This document shows, piece by piece, positions 1-5,918 of a stretch of 6,654 bases of DNA; position 1 is the first letter of the stretch, and every line of letters starts with the position of its first letter. The stretch comes from an uncultured bacterium (GTDB lineage: Bacteria; Planctomycetota; Planctomycetia; Pirellulales; UBA1268). A program made the position numbers and the translations under genes. The notes under the pieces were generated by a model. It did no database searches. It worked only from the letters and a program-made list of their open reading frames with translations, and was not told the DNA's origin. The stretch spans positions 1 to 6,654 of the forward strand of contig CALGAS010000499.1 of the NCBI GenBank assembly GCA_937959175.1, in the 5' to 3' direction.

Positions 1-1
1 G

Positions 2-346
2 CTCGGGGCCGGTGCCGCGGCGGTGCCTGCCGCCGGCGCGGCGGGTGCCGCCGGCGGCCTCTCCGTGCTGATGCATCAGGTGGGCGACTATGTGGTCTGG
101 GCCGGGGCGCCGCTGGTGGGGGAAGGGGCGTTGGGGCTGGCCGTGGCTGGTGTGCGGCCGCTGATCGAGCGGCTCTTCGCCGGCTGGTCTGCGGAGCGAG
201 GCGAGGTGCTGATCGCCACGCTCCGGGATGTCGTCCTCGGCGATGGTGTCGAGGAGGTCGGCCGGCTGGCGGCGGCGGCCGAGCGGCCCGAACTCTCCCG
301 GCTCCGAGACCTGCTCGGGCAACTCGGCGGGGAGGCGGCCCGATGA
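2..346 (+). CDS. C-terminal part of an Ala/Gly-rich protein, possibly a GTPase partner (5' truncated)
   Basis: The reading frame is open from the left edge to a TGA at 344-346, so the true start probably lies outside the window. A GTG at 23 is the first internal start-like codon, but no convincing ribosome binding site precedes it. The visible 114 residues begin with a glycine/alanine-rich stretch that could insert in or lie along a membrane. A moderately hydrophobic segment with VGDYVVWAG and ALGLAVAGVRPLIERLF follows, and then a charged helical tail rich in Arg, Glu and Leu. No catalytic motif is present in this fragment. The last codon overlaps the start of the next gene in an ATGA arrangement (343-346), which suggests one transcript and coupled translation. 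Paired membrane GTPase genes are known in other bacteria, so this may be the tail of a sister GTPase. That is inferred from position only. The coding call is fairly sure; the function is unknown. Confidence 0.6.
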   Translation, partial: LGAGAAAVPAAGAAGAAGGLSVLMHQVGDYVVWAGAPLVGEGALGLAVAGVRPLIERLFAGWSAERGEVLIATLRDVVLGDGVEEVGRLAAAAERPELSRLRDLLGQLGGEAAR

Positions 347-2160
347 GCGATCAGACATCTGCCACCCAGTCGGTGGCGGCCGACGGAGCGGCCTTCGACA
401 TGCTGCTCGACGCCCTGGCTCGTTGGGGCGGCTCGCTGGCCGACTGGCCTCCCGCCCGGCAGGTCGCCGCCGAGTGGGAGGCGATCGCCCCGCGGCTCGA
501 CCGCACCCGCCGCGAGCTCTCGCGGGTCTTGGTGGTGGGCGTGATCGGCGGGACGGGGACGGGCAAGAGCACGCTGGTGAACGCCCTGGCCGGCAGCGAT
601 GTGACCGCCGCTGGCGATGAGTTTCGCCCGACGACCGTGCAGCCGGTGGTGGTCGCCGGCCCGGACGTCGACCTCTCCTGGCTGCCGCTGGAAGAGATGG
701 GAGCCCGGGTGAGCCGCAGTGACGCTCCGGCGGTGGCCAACATCGTGCTGGTCGACTGCCCCGATCCCGACACCCAGGCCGATGGCCCGGCCGCCGCTCC
801 GGAAGACCGGCGGGCCAGCGCCACCAATCGCAATCGGGATCTCCTCGAGCAGGTCCTGCCGCACTGCGACGTGCTGCTGCTGGTGGCGACCGCGCAGAAG
901 TATCGCTCCTGGATCGTCGCCCGCGAGGTGGCGGCCTTCGCCCCGGGCCGGCCGTTGCTGTTCGTGCAGACCCACGCCTCCCGCGATCCCGACATCCGGG
1001 CTGACTGGCAGGCGGAGCTCGAGCGGCAGGGCTTCCTCGTGCCGCGGATCTTCAGGGTCGACGGGGTCGAGGCCGCGGCCCGCAGGGCCGCCGGGATCGA
1101 GCCGGATCCGGGATTTCGCGAGTTGCTCACCGCGATCGACGAGGAACTCGTCGGCCGGGCGGCCCGTCGTGTTCGCCGCACCGGCGGACTCGACCTGGCC
1201 GCCTGGTTCACCCGCCAGGCCGAAAGCCAGCTCGCCACCTATCGCGAACCGGCTGCAGCGGTTGCCGCGGGGGTCGTTCGCGAGCGAGAGCGGCTGGAGG
1301 GAATCCTGGCCGCGGGAGTGACCGAGCGACTCCGGGCCGGCCGGGGAGCCTGGCAGCGGCTGGTGGCCGACGAGGTGATCGACCGCTGGCAGGGCGGTCC
1401 CTTCGCCACCTTCCTCCACGTGATTGCCGCGGTCGCCGCCCTCTGGCGGCGGATGCGGCCGGGAGGCGGGTTTGTCGGCAAACTTCTCGCCGGGCAGCCA
1501 GCCGACGTGGCCGCGGGGCAGGGGGGCTGGCGGACGATCGAGGAGCTTGGCCTGTCGGCAGCCGATGTGGAGCAGTCACGGAGCGTCCTCCGCGGGCTGG
1601 CCGGCCGGGCGGCCATGGCCGAGCCGCTCGTGGGCCGGGCCCGGATCGAGGCGGCGAGCCTGCCGGCCACCGCCGGGGCGGTCGTCGGGAGGGCCGGCAA
1701 CTGGCTGGCGACCGGGATCGAACAGCTCGTGGCCGTCCGCCGCGGTCGGCTGGGCGGAAGGCTCGTCCACTGGATCTTCGAGTTGCTCTTCTCCGCCCTG
1801 CTCGCCTTTGTGCTCATCCGGGCCGGCTGGAGCTTCTTTCACGGCAATCTCTGGGAAGGCCGGCCGGTGTCGGGCATCGGCTTCCTCCAAGAGGCCCTGA
1901 TCTGGGTCGTCCTCTGGGGCCTGCTGCTCCGCTGGCTGGTGATGCTGCTGATCCGAGCCGGGCTCGATCGGGATATCGCGGACCTGGTCGCCCGGCTGCC
2001 CGAAGCGGAACTCGTCGACCCCCTCTTGGCCGACTTCGCCACGGCCGCCGATCGGGTCGAGCGGTATCTCGCGGAGGGAGACCGGCTCGCCACCGAGGCC
2101 GAATCGCTCGCCGCTACGGCCGCCGATCCTGGCGGCCTGGGGCGGCTGCGGGGCGGCTGA
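343..2160 (+). CDS. Membrane-anchored P-loop GTPase, dynamin/YfjP-like
   Basis: This 605-aa protein probably binds and hydrolyses GTP at the cytoplasmic face of the membrane. The Walker A/G1 motif is at residues 69-77 (GGTGTGKST, Lys75). A G2-like RPTT lies at 95-98. The G3 region is DCPDPDT at 138-144, close to the DxPDxDS form of YfjP/dynamin-like GTPases. The expected N/TKxD G4 motif is not seen; the equivalent strand reads LFVQTHASRD (206-215), with His where Lys is usual. Arg-rich helical sequence follows (about 285-345), then an amphipathic segment near 355-370. Two likely transmembrane helices lie at about 477-498 and 517-538, and a helical acidic tail ends the protein. The ATG at 343 has GGGGAGG at 329-335, 7 nt upstream, and overlaps the previous stop. 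A strong hairpin follows the stop. The family assignment is good; the cellular role (membrane remodelling, stress or division) is not shown. Confidence 0.85.
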   Translation: MSDQTSATQSVAADGAAFDMLLDALARWGGSLADWPPARQVAAEWEAIAPRLDRTRRELSRVLVVGVIGGTGTGKSTLVNALAGSDVTAAGDEFRPTTVQPVVVAGPDVDLSWLPLEEMGARVSRSDAPAVANIVLVDCPDPDTQADGPAAAPEDRRASATNRNRDLLEQVLPHCDVLLLVATAQKYRSWIVAREVAAFAPGRPLLFVQTHASRDPDIRADWQAELERQGFLVPRIFRVDGVEAAARRAAGIEPDPGFRELLTAIDEELVGRAARRVRRTGGLDLAAWFTRQAESQLATYREPAAAVAAGVVRERERLEGILAAGVTERLRAGRGAWQRLVADEVIDRWQGGPFATFLHVIAAVAALWRRMRPGGGFVGKLLAGQPADVAAGQGGWRTIEELGLSAADVEQSRSVLRGLAGRAAMAEPLVGRARIEAASLPATAGAVVGRAGNWLATGIEQLVAVRRGRLGGRLVHWIFELLFSALLAFVLIRAGWSFFHGNLWEGRPVSGIGFLQEALIWVVLWGLLLRWLVMLLIRAGLDRDIADLVARLPEAELVDPLLADFATAADRVERYLAEGDRLATEAESLAATAADPGGLGRLRGG

Positions 2161-2174
2161 GCCTCAAACGAGCG

Positions 2175-2202
2175 ACGGCCCGGGGGTTGCCCCCCGGGCC
2201 GT
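2175..2202. terminator. Strong GC hairpin between convergent genes, probable bidirectional terminator
   Basis: A perfect 12-bp inverted repeat, acggcccggggg, pairs 2175-2186 with 2191-2202 around a 4-nt loop. A further agc/gct pairing is possible outside a one-base bulge. It starts 14 nt after the GTPase stop and lies 53 nt beyond the stop of the convergent cysteine-rich gene, so it is well placed to end both transcripts. Neither strand has a clear U tract after the stem, so efficient intrinsic termination is inferred from stem stability and position. Confidence 0.65.
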
Positions 2203-2255
2203 GCTCACTCGTCGATGTCGGGCAACAGGTTTCGTCCGACCTATCGACCCTCAAC

Positions 2256-3092
2256 TCACTTGGTGGCAACCGTGCGGCTCACCTGGGCCACCGTCGTGGC
2301 CGGCGCCTCGATCGACGCCGAGCAGTCGGGGGCCGCACCGCAGGCCGGCTCGCAGCCACAGGCCGGCTCGCAGCCACAGGCCGGCTCGCAGCAGCCAGCG
2401 TCGCAGGCCGGCTCGCAGCAGCCAGCGTCACAGGCCGGCTCGCAGCAGCTGTCGCAGCAGCTGTGGCGATGGCACCGCTTCTTGGCAGCGTGCAGGGCCT
2501 TCAGAAGGTCACGAATCGGCGTGCACTTCTTCCGGCACCGGGTGCCACAGCAGGAAGCAGCCCCACAAACGGGCTCGCAGCAGCCGGCGTCGCAGGCGGG
2601 CTCACAGCAGCCAGCGTCGCAGGCGGGCTCGCAGCAGCCAGCGTCGCAGGCGGGCTCGCAGCAGCCAGCGTCGCAGGCGGGCTCACAGCAGCCAGCGTCA
2701 CAGGCGGGCTCGCAGCAGCTATCGCAGCAGCCACGGTGCTTCCGCTTGCACTTCGCAAACAGACCCTTCAGACCGCCGAACAGGTCGTGCTTCTTGCAGC
2801 GGCGAACACCGCAGCAGGAAGACGCACCACAGGCGGGCTCACAGCAGCCGGCATCGCAGGCGGGCTCACAGCAGCCGGCGTCGCAGGCGGGCTCACAGCA
2901 GCCGGCGTCGCACGCCGGCTCACAGCAGCCAGCGTCGCAGGCCGGCTCACAGCAACCGGCGTCACAGCCGGGCTCACAACACGAGGTGCAGCCCTTACAG
3001 CCGAGCATCCGATCAAGGAGCTCGAAACCGAAGGACTGGCTACAAACAGTCACGCCGAGGACCAGCGCGCTGAGAAACATCATACGCTTCAT
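2256..3092 (-). CDS. Secreted cysteine-rich nonapeptide-repeat protein
   Basis: This 278-aa protein contains 66 cysteines (about 24%) and no recognised domain. A signal peptide spans residues 1-22 (Lys/Arg start, hydrophobic MMFLSALVLGVTV, probable cleavage after SFG). Cys17 does not sit in a lipobox, so export by signal peptidase I is likely. Three blocks of the unit CCEPACDAG follow at about 38-89 (six units), 126-177 (six) and 216-252 (three, then two shortened CEPACG units). The linkers at 90-125 and 178-215 each contain A(S/A)SCCG, a short amphipathic helix, a Lys/Arg/His/Cys cluster and CCDS. The tail is Ala/Thr/Val-rich and almost cysteine-free. The ATG at 3092 was chosen because AAAGGAG lies 10 nt upstream and the signal peptide begins there; the frame stays open further upstream but looks non-coding. 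Plausible roles are a disulfide-linked envelope protein or a metal binder. Planctomycete envelopes are known to be rich in cystine and proline, which favours the first. The role is inference. Confidence 0.88.
   Translation of the reverse strand: MKRMMFLSALVLGVTVCSQSFGFELLDRMLGCKGCTSCCEPGCDAGCCEPACDAGCCEPACDAGCCEPACDAGCCEPACDAGCCEPACGASSCCGVRRCKKHDLFGGLKGLFAKCKRKHRGCCDSCCEPACDAGCCEPACDAGCCEPACDAGCCEPACDAGCCEPACDAGCCEPVCGAASCCGTRCRKKCTPIRDLLKALHAAKKRCHRHSCCDSCCEPACDAGCCEPACDAGCCEPACGCEPACGCEPACGAAPDCSASIEAPATTVAQVSRTVATK
2337..2447 (-). repeat. Repeat block 3 of the cysteine-rich gene
   Basis: Three 27-bp units encoding CCEPACDAG or CCEPACG (residues 216-240) are followed by two shortened 18-bp units encoding CEPACG (241-252). 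The Pro-Ala codons here are CCG GCC, read as caggccggctc on the + strand, unlike block 2, where they are CCC GCC. The shortened units look like 9-bp, three-residue in-frame deletions of the standard unit. Confidence 0.9.
2562..2717 (-). repeat. Repeat block 2 of the cysteine-rich gene
   Basis: Six tandem 27-bp units (the last one partial) encode residues 126-177. Five read CCEPACDAG and the final one CCEPVCG. The units are nearly identical at the DNA level, mostly with Ala codon GCT in DAG and CCC GCC for Pro-Ala, which suggests recent tandem duplication or homogenisation. No unique spacers separate the units, so this is a coding tandem repeat and not a CRISPR array. Confidence 0.92.
2826..2981 (-). 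repeat. Repeat block 1 of the cysteine-rich gene
   Basis: Six tandem 27-bp units (the last one partial) encode residues 38-89. The first unit is CCEPGCDAG, then four CCEPACDAG and a final CCEPACG. The characteristic synonymous choices are TGC TGT GAG for Cys-Cys-Glu and mostly GCC for the Ala of DAG, which differ from block 2. The units nearest the protein N terminus are the most diverged. Confidence 0.92.
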
Positions 3093-3102
3093 CGAGCCAC
3101 AT

Positions 3103-3109
3103 CTCCTTT
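3103..3109 (-). promoter_or_regulatory. Ribosome binding site of the cysteine-rich gene
   Basis: On the minus strand AAAGGAG stands 10 nt before the ATG at 3092. It is the strongest Shine-Dalgarno match near this gene. It decides the start in favour of the signal-peptide methionine over upstream in-frame positions. Confidence 0.7.
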
Positions 3110-3113
3110 GCTT

Positions 3114-3172
3114 GTGGATCACCGGTGTGTTCGTCCCGCTCGCGACGCCGTCACCCCGAGGTTGTGATCCAC
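3114..3172 (-). promoter_or_regulatory. Inverted repeat in the leader of the cysteine-rich gene
   Basis: GTGGATCAC (3114-3122) and GTGATCCAC (3164-3172) are perfect 9-bp inverted copies separated by 41 bp. In the leftward transcript they would close a stem just 4 nt before the AAAGGAG ribosome binding site, enclosing smaller pairings such as cgtc/gacg. It could be a translational control hairpin or a DNA operator with two half sites. It matches no riboswitch class I know, and a chance occurrence is possible. Confidence 0.35.
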
Positions 3173-3516
3173 GAACTTTTTTGCGGCAGGCCTGTCGAGC
3201 CATTCCGTGACTCGAAAATCGCAGGTTACTGCCGCCCCCTGGTTGCCCGACGGGCACGGTGATGCCCCGGGGGACATGGGGGCTATCGGCGGTGGTGAGG
3301 AAGCGGCTTGAGGGTGCTCCAGGTATTTTTCTGAGCTGCCTGAAGCGGTGCGCATCGGGAAAACATTGCCGTGCGAAGGGTTCGTTCCGACTGTCCAGCG
3401 GGCAGCCGCACCACCCTTCAGGTTTCACGTGCACGCCCCCGTGACCGGCAAGGTTTGCCATCGAGGGACGCCTCGCTGGAAGACAGTAACGGTTGTCCGG
3501 CGGGCGGCTGGCTTGG

Positions 3517-3544
3517 TTGACAGGGTCCTCCTGACCGCTAGACT
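3517..3544 (+). promoter_or_regulatory. Sigma70-like promoter for the DUF1559/PEP-CTERM genes
   Basis: A perfect -35 hexamer TTGACA (3517-3522) is followed by a 16-bp spacer and TAGACT (3539-3544), which matches four of six positions of the -10 consensus. Transcription would start near 3551, giving a short leader of about 27 nt to the GTG at 3578 or about 51 nt to the ATG at 3602. It is the best promoter match seen in the window. Confidence 0.65.
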
Positions 3545-3577
3545 CCGCCGCGGAGTGAAGATGGCCTCGGAGCACGG

Positions 3578-4417
3578 GTGATTCGGCAGCTGGTCCCAGG
3601 CATGAAGCGCTCGCTCCACCACGCCCGCCCGTGCGGCATGACGCTTGCAGAACTGCTCGTGGTGGTGGCGGTGATCGCCGCGCTCGTGGCCCTGCTGCTG
3701 CCGGCAGTCCAGGCCGCTCGGGAGGCGGCCCGCCGGACTGCCTGCCTGAACAACCTGCGGAACGTCGGCTGCGGCCTCCACGGGCACCTGCTGGCCAAGC
3801 GGCGGTTTCCGATCGGCTGCCTGGAATGGCGGGCCGGCTGGAAGCCTGCCCCAGCCCGCTGCCTGGCCTGGTCGGCGGCGATCCTGCCCTGGCTCGAGGA
3901 GCAGCCGCTCCACGAGCAGATCGATTTCGACCGCTCGTTCGCCGATCCGGCCAATGCCGCGGCCGCGGCCACTCGCGTGGCGATCTATCTCTGCCCGTCG
4001 GCCGACCGGAGTGGCGGGCCCGATTGGATGGGCCGTACCGATTACGGAGGTCTGACGGGTGAGCGGATCACCTCCCCCAACAATCCCGAAAAGGGTGTGC
4101 TGATCCACGATCGGGCCTTCGCCGAGCGGGAAATCAGCGACGGGCTCTCCAAGACGATCTTCGTCGCCGAGTGCAGCCGCGGGCCCTGGCCTGACGGCCA
4201 GTGGATCAACGGCCGCAACCTCTTCGATCAGGCCTATGCCATCAACTGGCCGACCTGGGAGGACGAGATCCGCAGCCGGCACACGGGCGGGGCTCAGGCC
4301 CTCTTCGGCGACGGTGCCGTCAGGCTGATCAGTGAGACGACCGACCTGCGAGTGCTTGCGGCCGCCTGCACGCGGAACGGACAGGAAGCAGCCGCGATCC
4401 CGGGAGCGACGCCGTGA
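3578..4417 (+). CDS. DUF1559 prepilin-like protein (H-X9-DG motif)
   Basis: This 279-aa protein belongs to the planctomycete DUF1559 family: type II secretion/type IV pilin-like, function unknown. It has a class III prepilin leader in which PCG is followed by MTLAELLVVV (cut expected after Gly20, with Glu at +5). A hydrophobic helix spans about 21-42 and runs into the family hallmark LLPAVQAAREAARR (40-53). CLNNLRNVG (56-64) and ILPWLEEQ (102-109) match the usual body. The C-terminal H-X9-DG motif is His235 to Asp245-Gly246, in RHTGGAQALFGDG. It is somewhat short for the family. The GTG at 3578 has GGAG 5 nt upstream and is used here. The ATG at 3602, giving MKRSLHHARPCG, is a real alternative with a poorer ribosome binding site. 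The stop overlaps the next gene by 4 nt. The protein is expected in the inner membrane or in a pseudopilus after prepilin peptidase cleavage; the substrate is unknown. Confidence 0.93.
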   Translation: MIRQLVPGMKRSLHHARPCGMTLAELLVVVAVIAALVALLLPAVQAAREAARRTACLNNLRNVGCGLHGHLLAKRRFPIGCLEWRAGWKPAPARCLAWSAAILPWLEEQPLHEQIDFDRSFADPANAAAAATRVAIYLCPSADRSGGPDWMGRTDYGGLTGERITSPNNPEKGVLIHDRAFAEREISDGLSKTIFVAECSRGPWPDGQWINGRNLFDQAYAINWPTWEDEIRSRHTGGAQALFGDGAVRLISETTDLRVLAAACTRNGQEAAAIPGATP

Positions 4418-5226
4418 AGACGCACCTCACCTCAGCCGCCGCGGTCCTCGTCATGGCCCTCCTCCCACTGCCGGCAGTGGGGGTCGTCGTTGACTTCGAA
4501 GACCTGACGGTGCCGCCGGCCGGCTACTTCAATGGCGATCCCGGCACCCTCGCGCCGGGCGACGAGGTCACGCAGCCGTGGACAAGCGGCGGGGCGGCCT
4601 TTGCCAACACCTACGGCATCGATGCCGACTTCGCCTTTCCCTACTGGTCGGGCTTTGCCTACTCCGACGTTGTCGACACGACGACCAACACCTTTGAAAA
4701 CCAGTACGCCGCCTATCCGGGAAGCGGCTATCAGTCGGCGACCTACGCCGTCACCTTCGACGATGCGGCGGCGATCACGCTCCCCTCGCCATCCACCGTG
4801 TCGGGCTTCCGGATCGCCAACACGACCTACGGCTACCTGACCATGCGGGACGGCGATATCTACGGGTTCACCCAGCCGCTGGCCGCGGGCGGCTGGTTCC
4901 TGATCACGGCGACCGGCAGCCTGGGGGGCACGAACACCGGCTCGGCGGAGTTTTACCTGGCCGACCTGCGGGGTGACTCGCCGCCGGGCCTGGTGGCCGA
5001 CTGGGAGTGGTTCGATCTTTCCGGCCTCGGCACGGTCGATGCCGTGAGCTTCGCCTTCACGGGCTCCGATGTCGGCCCGTTCGGCCTCAATACGCCGGCC
5101 TATTTCGCCCTGGACGACTTCACCTATTCGGCCACCGTCCCGGAGCCGGGAACCTGGGCGGTCCTCACCGCCGCGGCCGCTGCAGGCCTGACCGGGTGGC
5201 GAATCCGCAGGTGGATCGCTTGCTAG
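4414..5226 (+). CDS. PEP-CTERM protein with a DUF4465-type domain
   Basis: This is a 270-aa exported protein. A signal peptide covers residues 1 to about 23 (MKTH, then a hydrophobic run ending LPAVG). The body resembles DUF4465: it opens with VDFEDLTVPPAGYFNG (26-41), continues with YWSGFAYSDVVDTTT (77-91) and NQYAAY, and closes with FALDDFTYS (231-239). The C terminus is a PEP-CTERM sorting signal: VPEPGTW (242-248), a short hydrophobic helix and the basic RIRRW. In this system an exosortase removes the tail and the protein goes to the surface or extracellular matrix; no exosortase lies in this window. The GTG start at 4414 overlaps the DUF1559 stop as GTGA and has GGGAG 7 nt upstream, so translation is probably coupled. 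The ligand or role of the domain is unknown. Confidence 0.93.
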   Translation: MKTHLTSAAAVLVMALLPLPAVGVVVDFEDLTVPPAGYFNGDPGTLAPGDEVTQPWTSGGAAFANTYGIDADFAFPYWSGFAYSDVVDTTTNTFENQYAAYPGSGYQSATYAVTFDDAAAITLPSPSTVSGFRIANTTYGYLTMRDGDIYGFTQPLAAGGWFLITATGSLGGTNTGSAEFYLADLRGDSPPGLVADWEWFDLSGLGTVDAVSFAFTGSDVGPFGLNTPAYFALDDFTYSATVPEPGTWAVLTAAAAAGLTGWRIRRWIAC

Positions 5227-5281
5227 GATTGGAGTCTCCAGCGGCCTCTCCATTCCCGGCCGCGGCTCCTCGCCACTGCCA

Positions 5282-5881
5282 ATGCTCCTGCTCATCGACA
5301 ACTACGACTCGTTCACCTGGAACCTCGTCCAGCGGTTCGGGGAGATCGCCCCCGATCTCCCGGTCGAGGTGCACCGCAACGACTGCATCACCGGTGACGA
5401 GATCGCCGCCAAGTCGCCAAGCCACCTGGTGATCTCGCCCGGTCCCTGCACGCCCGATGAGGCGGGCATCTCCTGCGACGTCGTGCGACGGTTTGCCGGG
5501 CGGATGCCGATCCTCGGTGTCTGCCTGGGCCACCAGGCGATCGGGCAGGTCTTTGGCGGGCGGATCGTGCGGGCCGGTCGGTTGATGCACGGCAAGGTCG
5601 ACTCGATCGAGCACGCCGGCCAGGGGCTCTTCGCCGGCCTCCCGGCCGGGCCCTTCGAGGCGACCCGCTATCACAGCCTCGTGGTCGATCCCCCCTCGCT
5701 GCCCCGCGACTTCGAGGTCGATGCCTGGTCGACAACGCCCGCCGGGGAGCGAGAGATCATGGCGATCCGTCATCGCTCGCTGCCTGTCTACGGCCTCCAG
5801 TTCCATCCGGAGAGCTTCCTCTCGCCGGTCGGCTACGACCTCCTGAAGGCCTTCCTTGCCACCAGCACCGTCGCGGCCTGA
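5282..5881 (+). CDS. pabA: Anthranilate/aminodeoxychorismate synthase component II (glutamine amidotransferase)
   Basis: This 199-aa class I glutamine amidotransferase is of normal family length. It releases ammonia from glutamine for component I (TrpE or PabB), which converts chorismate to anthranilate or aminodeoxychorismate. The N terminus LLLIDNYDSFTWNLVQ is characteristic. SPGPCTPDEAG (52-62) forms the oxyanion region. The nucleophile is Cys81 in GVCLGHQAI, and the catalytic His175 and Glu177 lie in FHPESF. MHGK (102-105) and YHSL (130-133) are further conserved sites. The triad is intact, so activity is expected. The ATG at 5282 has no good ribosome binding site. A TAGGAT at 5224-5229 could be a -10 element, but no -35 partner was found. 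The gene lies 55 nt after the PEP-CTERM gene and 37 nt before moeA. No trpE or pabB is in view, so pabA and trpG cannot be told apart; dual use is common. Confidence 0.93.
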   Translation: MLLLIDNYDSFTWNLVQRFGEIAPDLPVEVHRNDCITGDEIAAKSPSHLVISPGPCTPDEAGISCDVVRRFAGRMPILGVCLGHQAIGQVFGGRIVRAGRLMHGKVDSIEHAGQGLFAGLPAGPFEATRYHSLVVDPPSLPRDFEVDAWSTTPAGEREIMAIRHRSLPVYGLQFHPESFLSPVGYDLLKAFLATSTVAA

Positions 5882-5918
5882 CGGCCCCGCCGCGACCGCC
5901 CCACCCGGAAGCCCGCCG

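Larger units (their letters stand above)
3093..3577. other. Divergent intergenic region, 485 bp, no convincing gene
   Basis: This stretch separates the leftward cysteine-rich gene from the rightward DUF1559 gene. It contains a ribosome binding site and a leader inverted repeat on the left, a T6 run at 3177-3182, short GC palindromes near 3245-3255 and 3267-3274, and a rightward promoter near 3517-3544. Several frames are open by chance, but their translations look unlike protein and lack ribosome binding sites. I found no clear -35/-10 pair for the cysteine-rich gene, so its promoter is either a weak match or uses another sigma factor. Confidence 0.6.

Noticed and set aside
88..1419. 443-aa leftward open frame
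   Set aside because: It is antisense to a GTPase gene with clear motifs; long antisense frames are common in high-GC DNA, and the translation shows no domain.
2562..2981. CRISPR-like regularly spaced repeats
   Set aside because: The units are directly tandem 27-bp coding repeats without unique spacers.
3042..3044. Lipoprotein cysteine at residue 17 of the cysteine-rich protein
   Set aside because: The preceding residue is Val, not Gly, Ala or Ser, so VTVC does not fit a lipobox; cleavage after SFG fits better.
2187..3210. Three long rightward open frames through the repeat region, one rich in AGSQQPAS repeats
   Set aside because: A 27-bp repeat is a multiple of three, so a stop-free unit keeps other frames open. 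None has a ribosome binding site, and the leftward frame has a signal peptide and a Shine-Dalgarno sequence.
3093..3575. N-terminal extension of the cysteine-rich frame by 161 codons
   Set aside because: The translation has no protein-like pattern, would bury the signal peptide, and overlaps the divergent promoter. AAAGGAG supports the start at 3092.
3259..3581. Small rightward frames of 61 and 77 aa in the divergent region
   Set aside because: They lack ribosome binding sites and protein-like composition, and the second runs through the promoter.
3425..4282. 285-aa leftward open frame
   Set aside because: It is antisense to the DUF1559 gene, whose prepilin leader and H-X9-DG motif are unmistakable.
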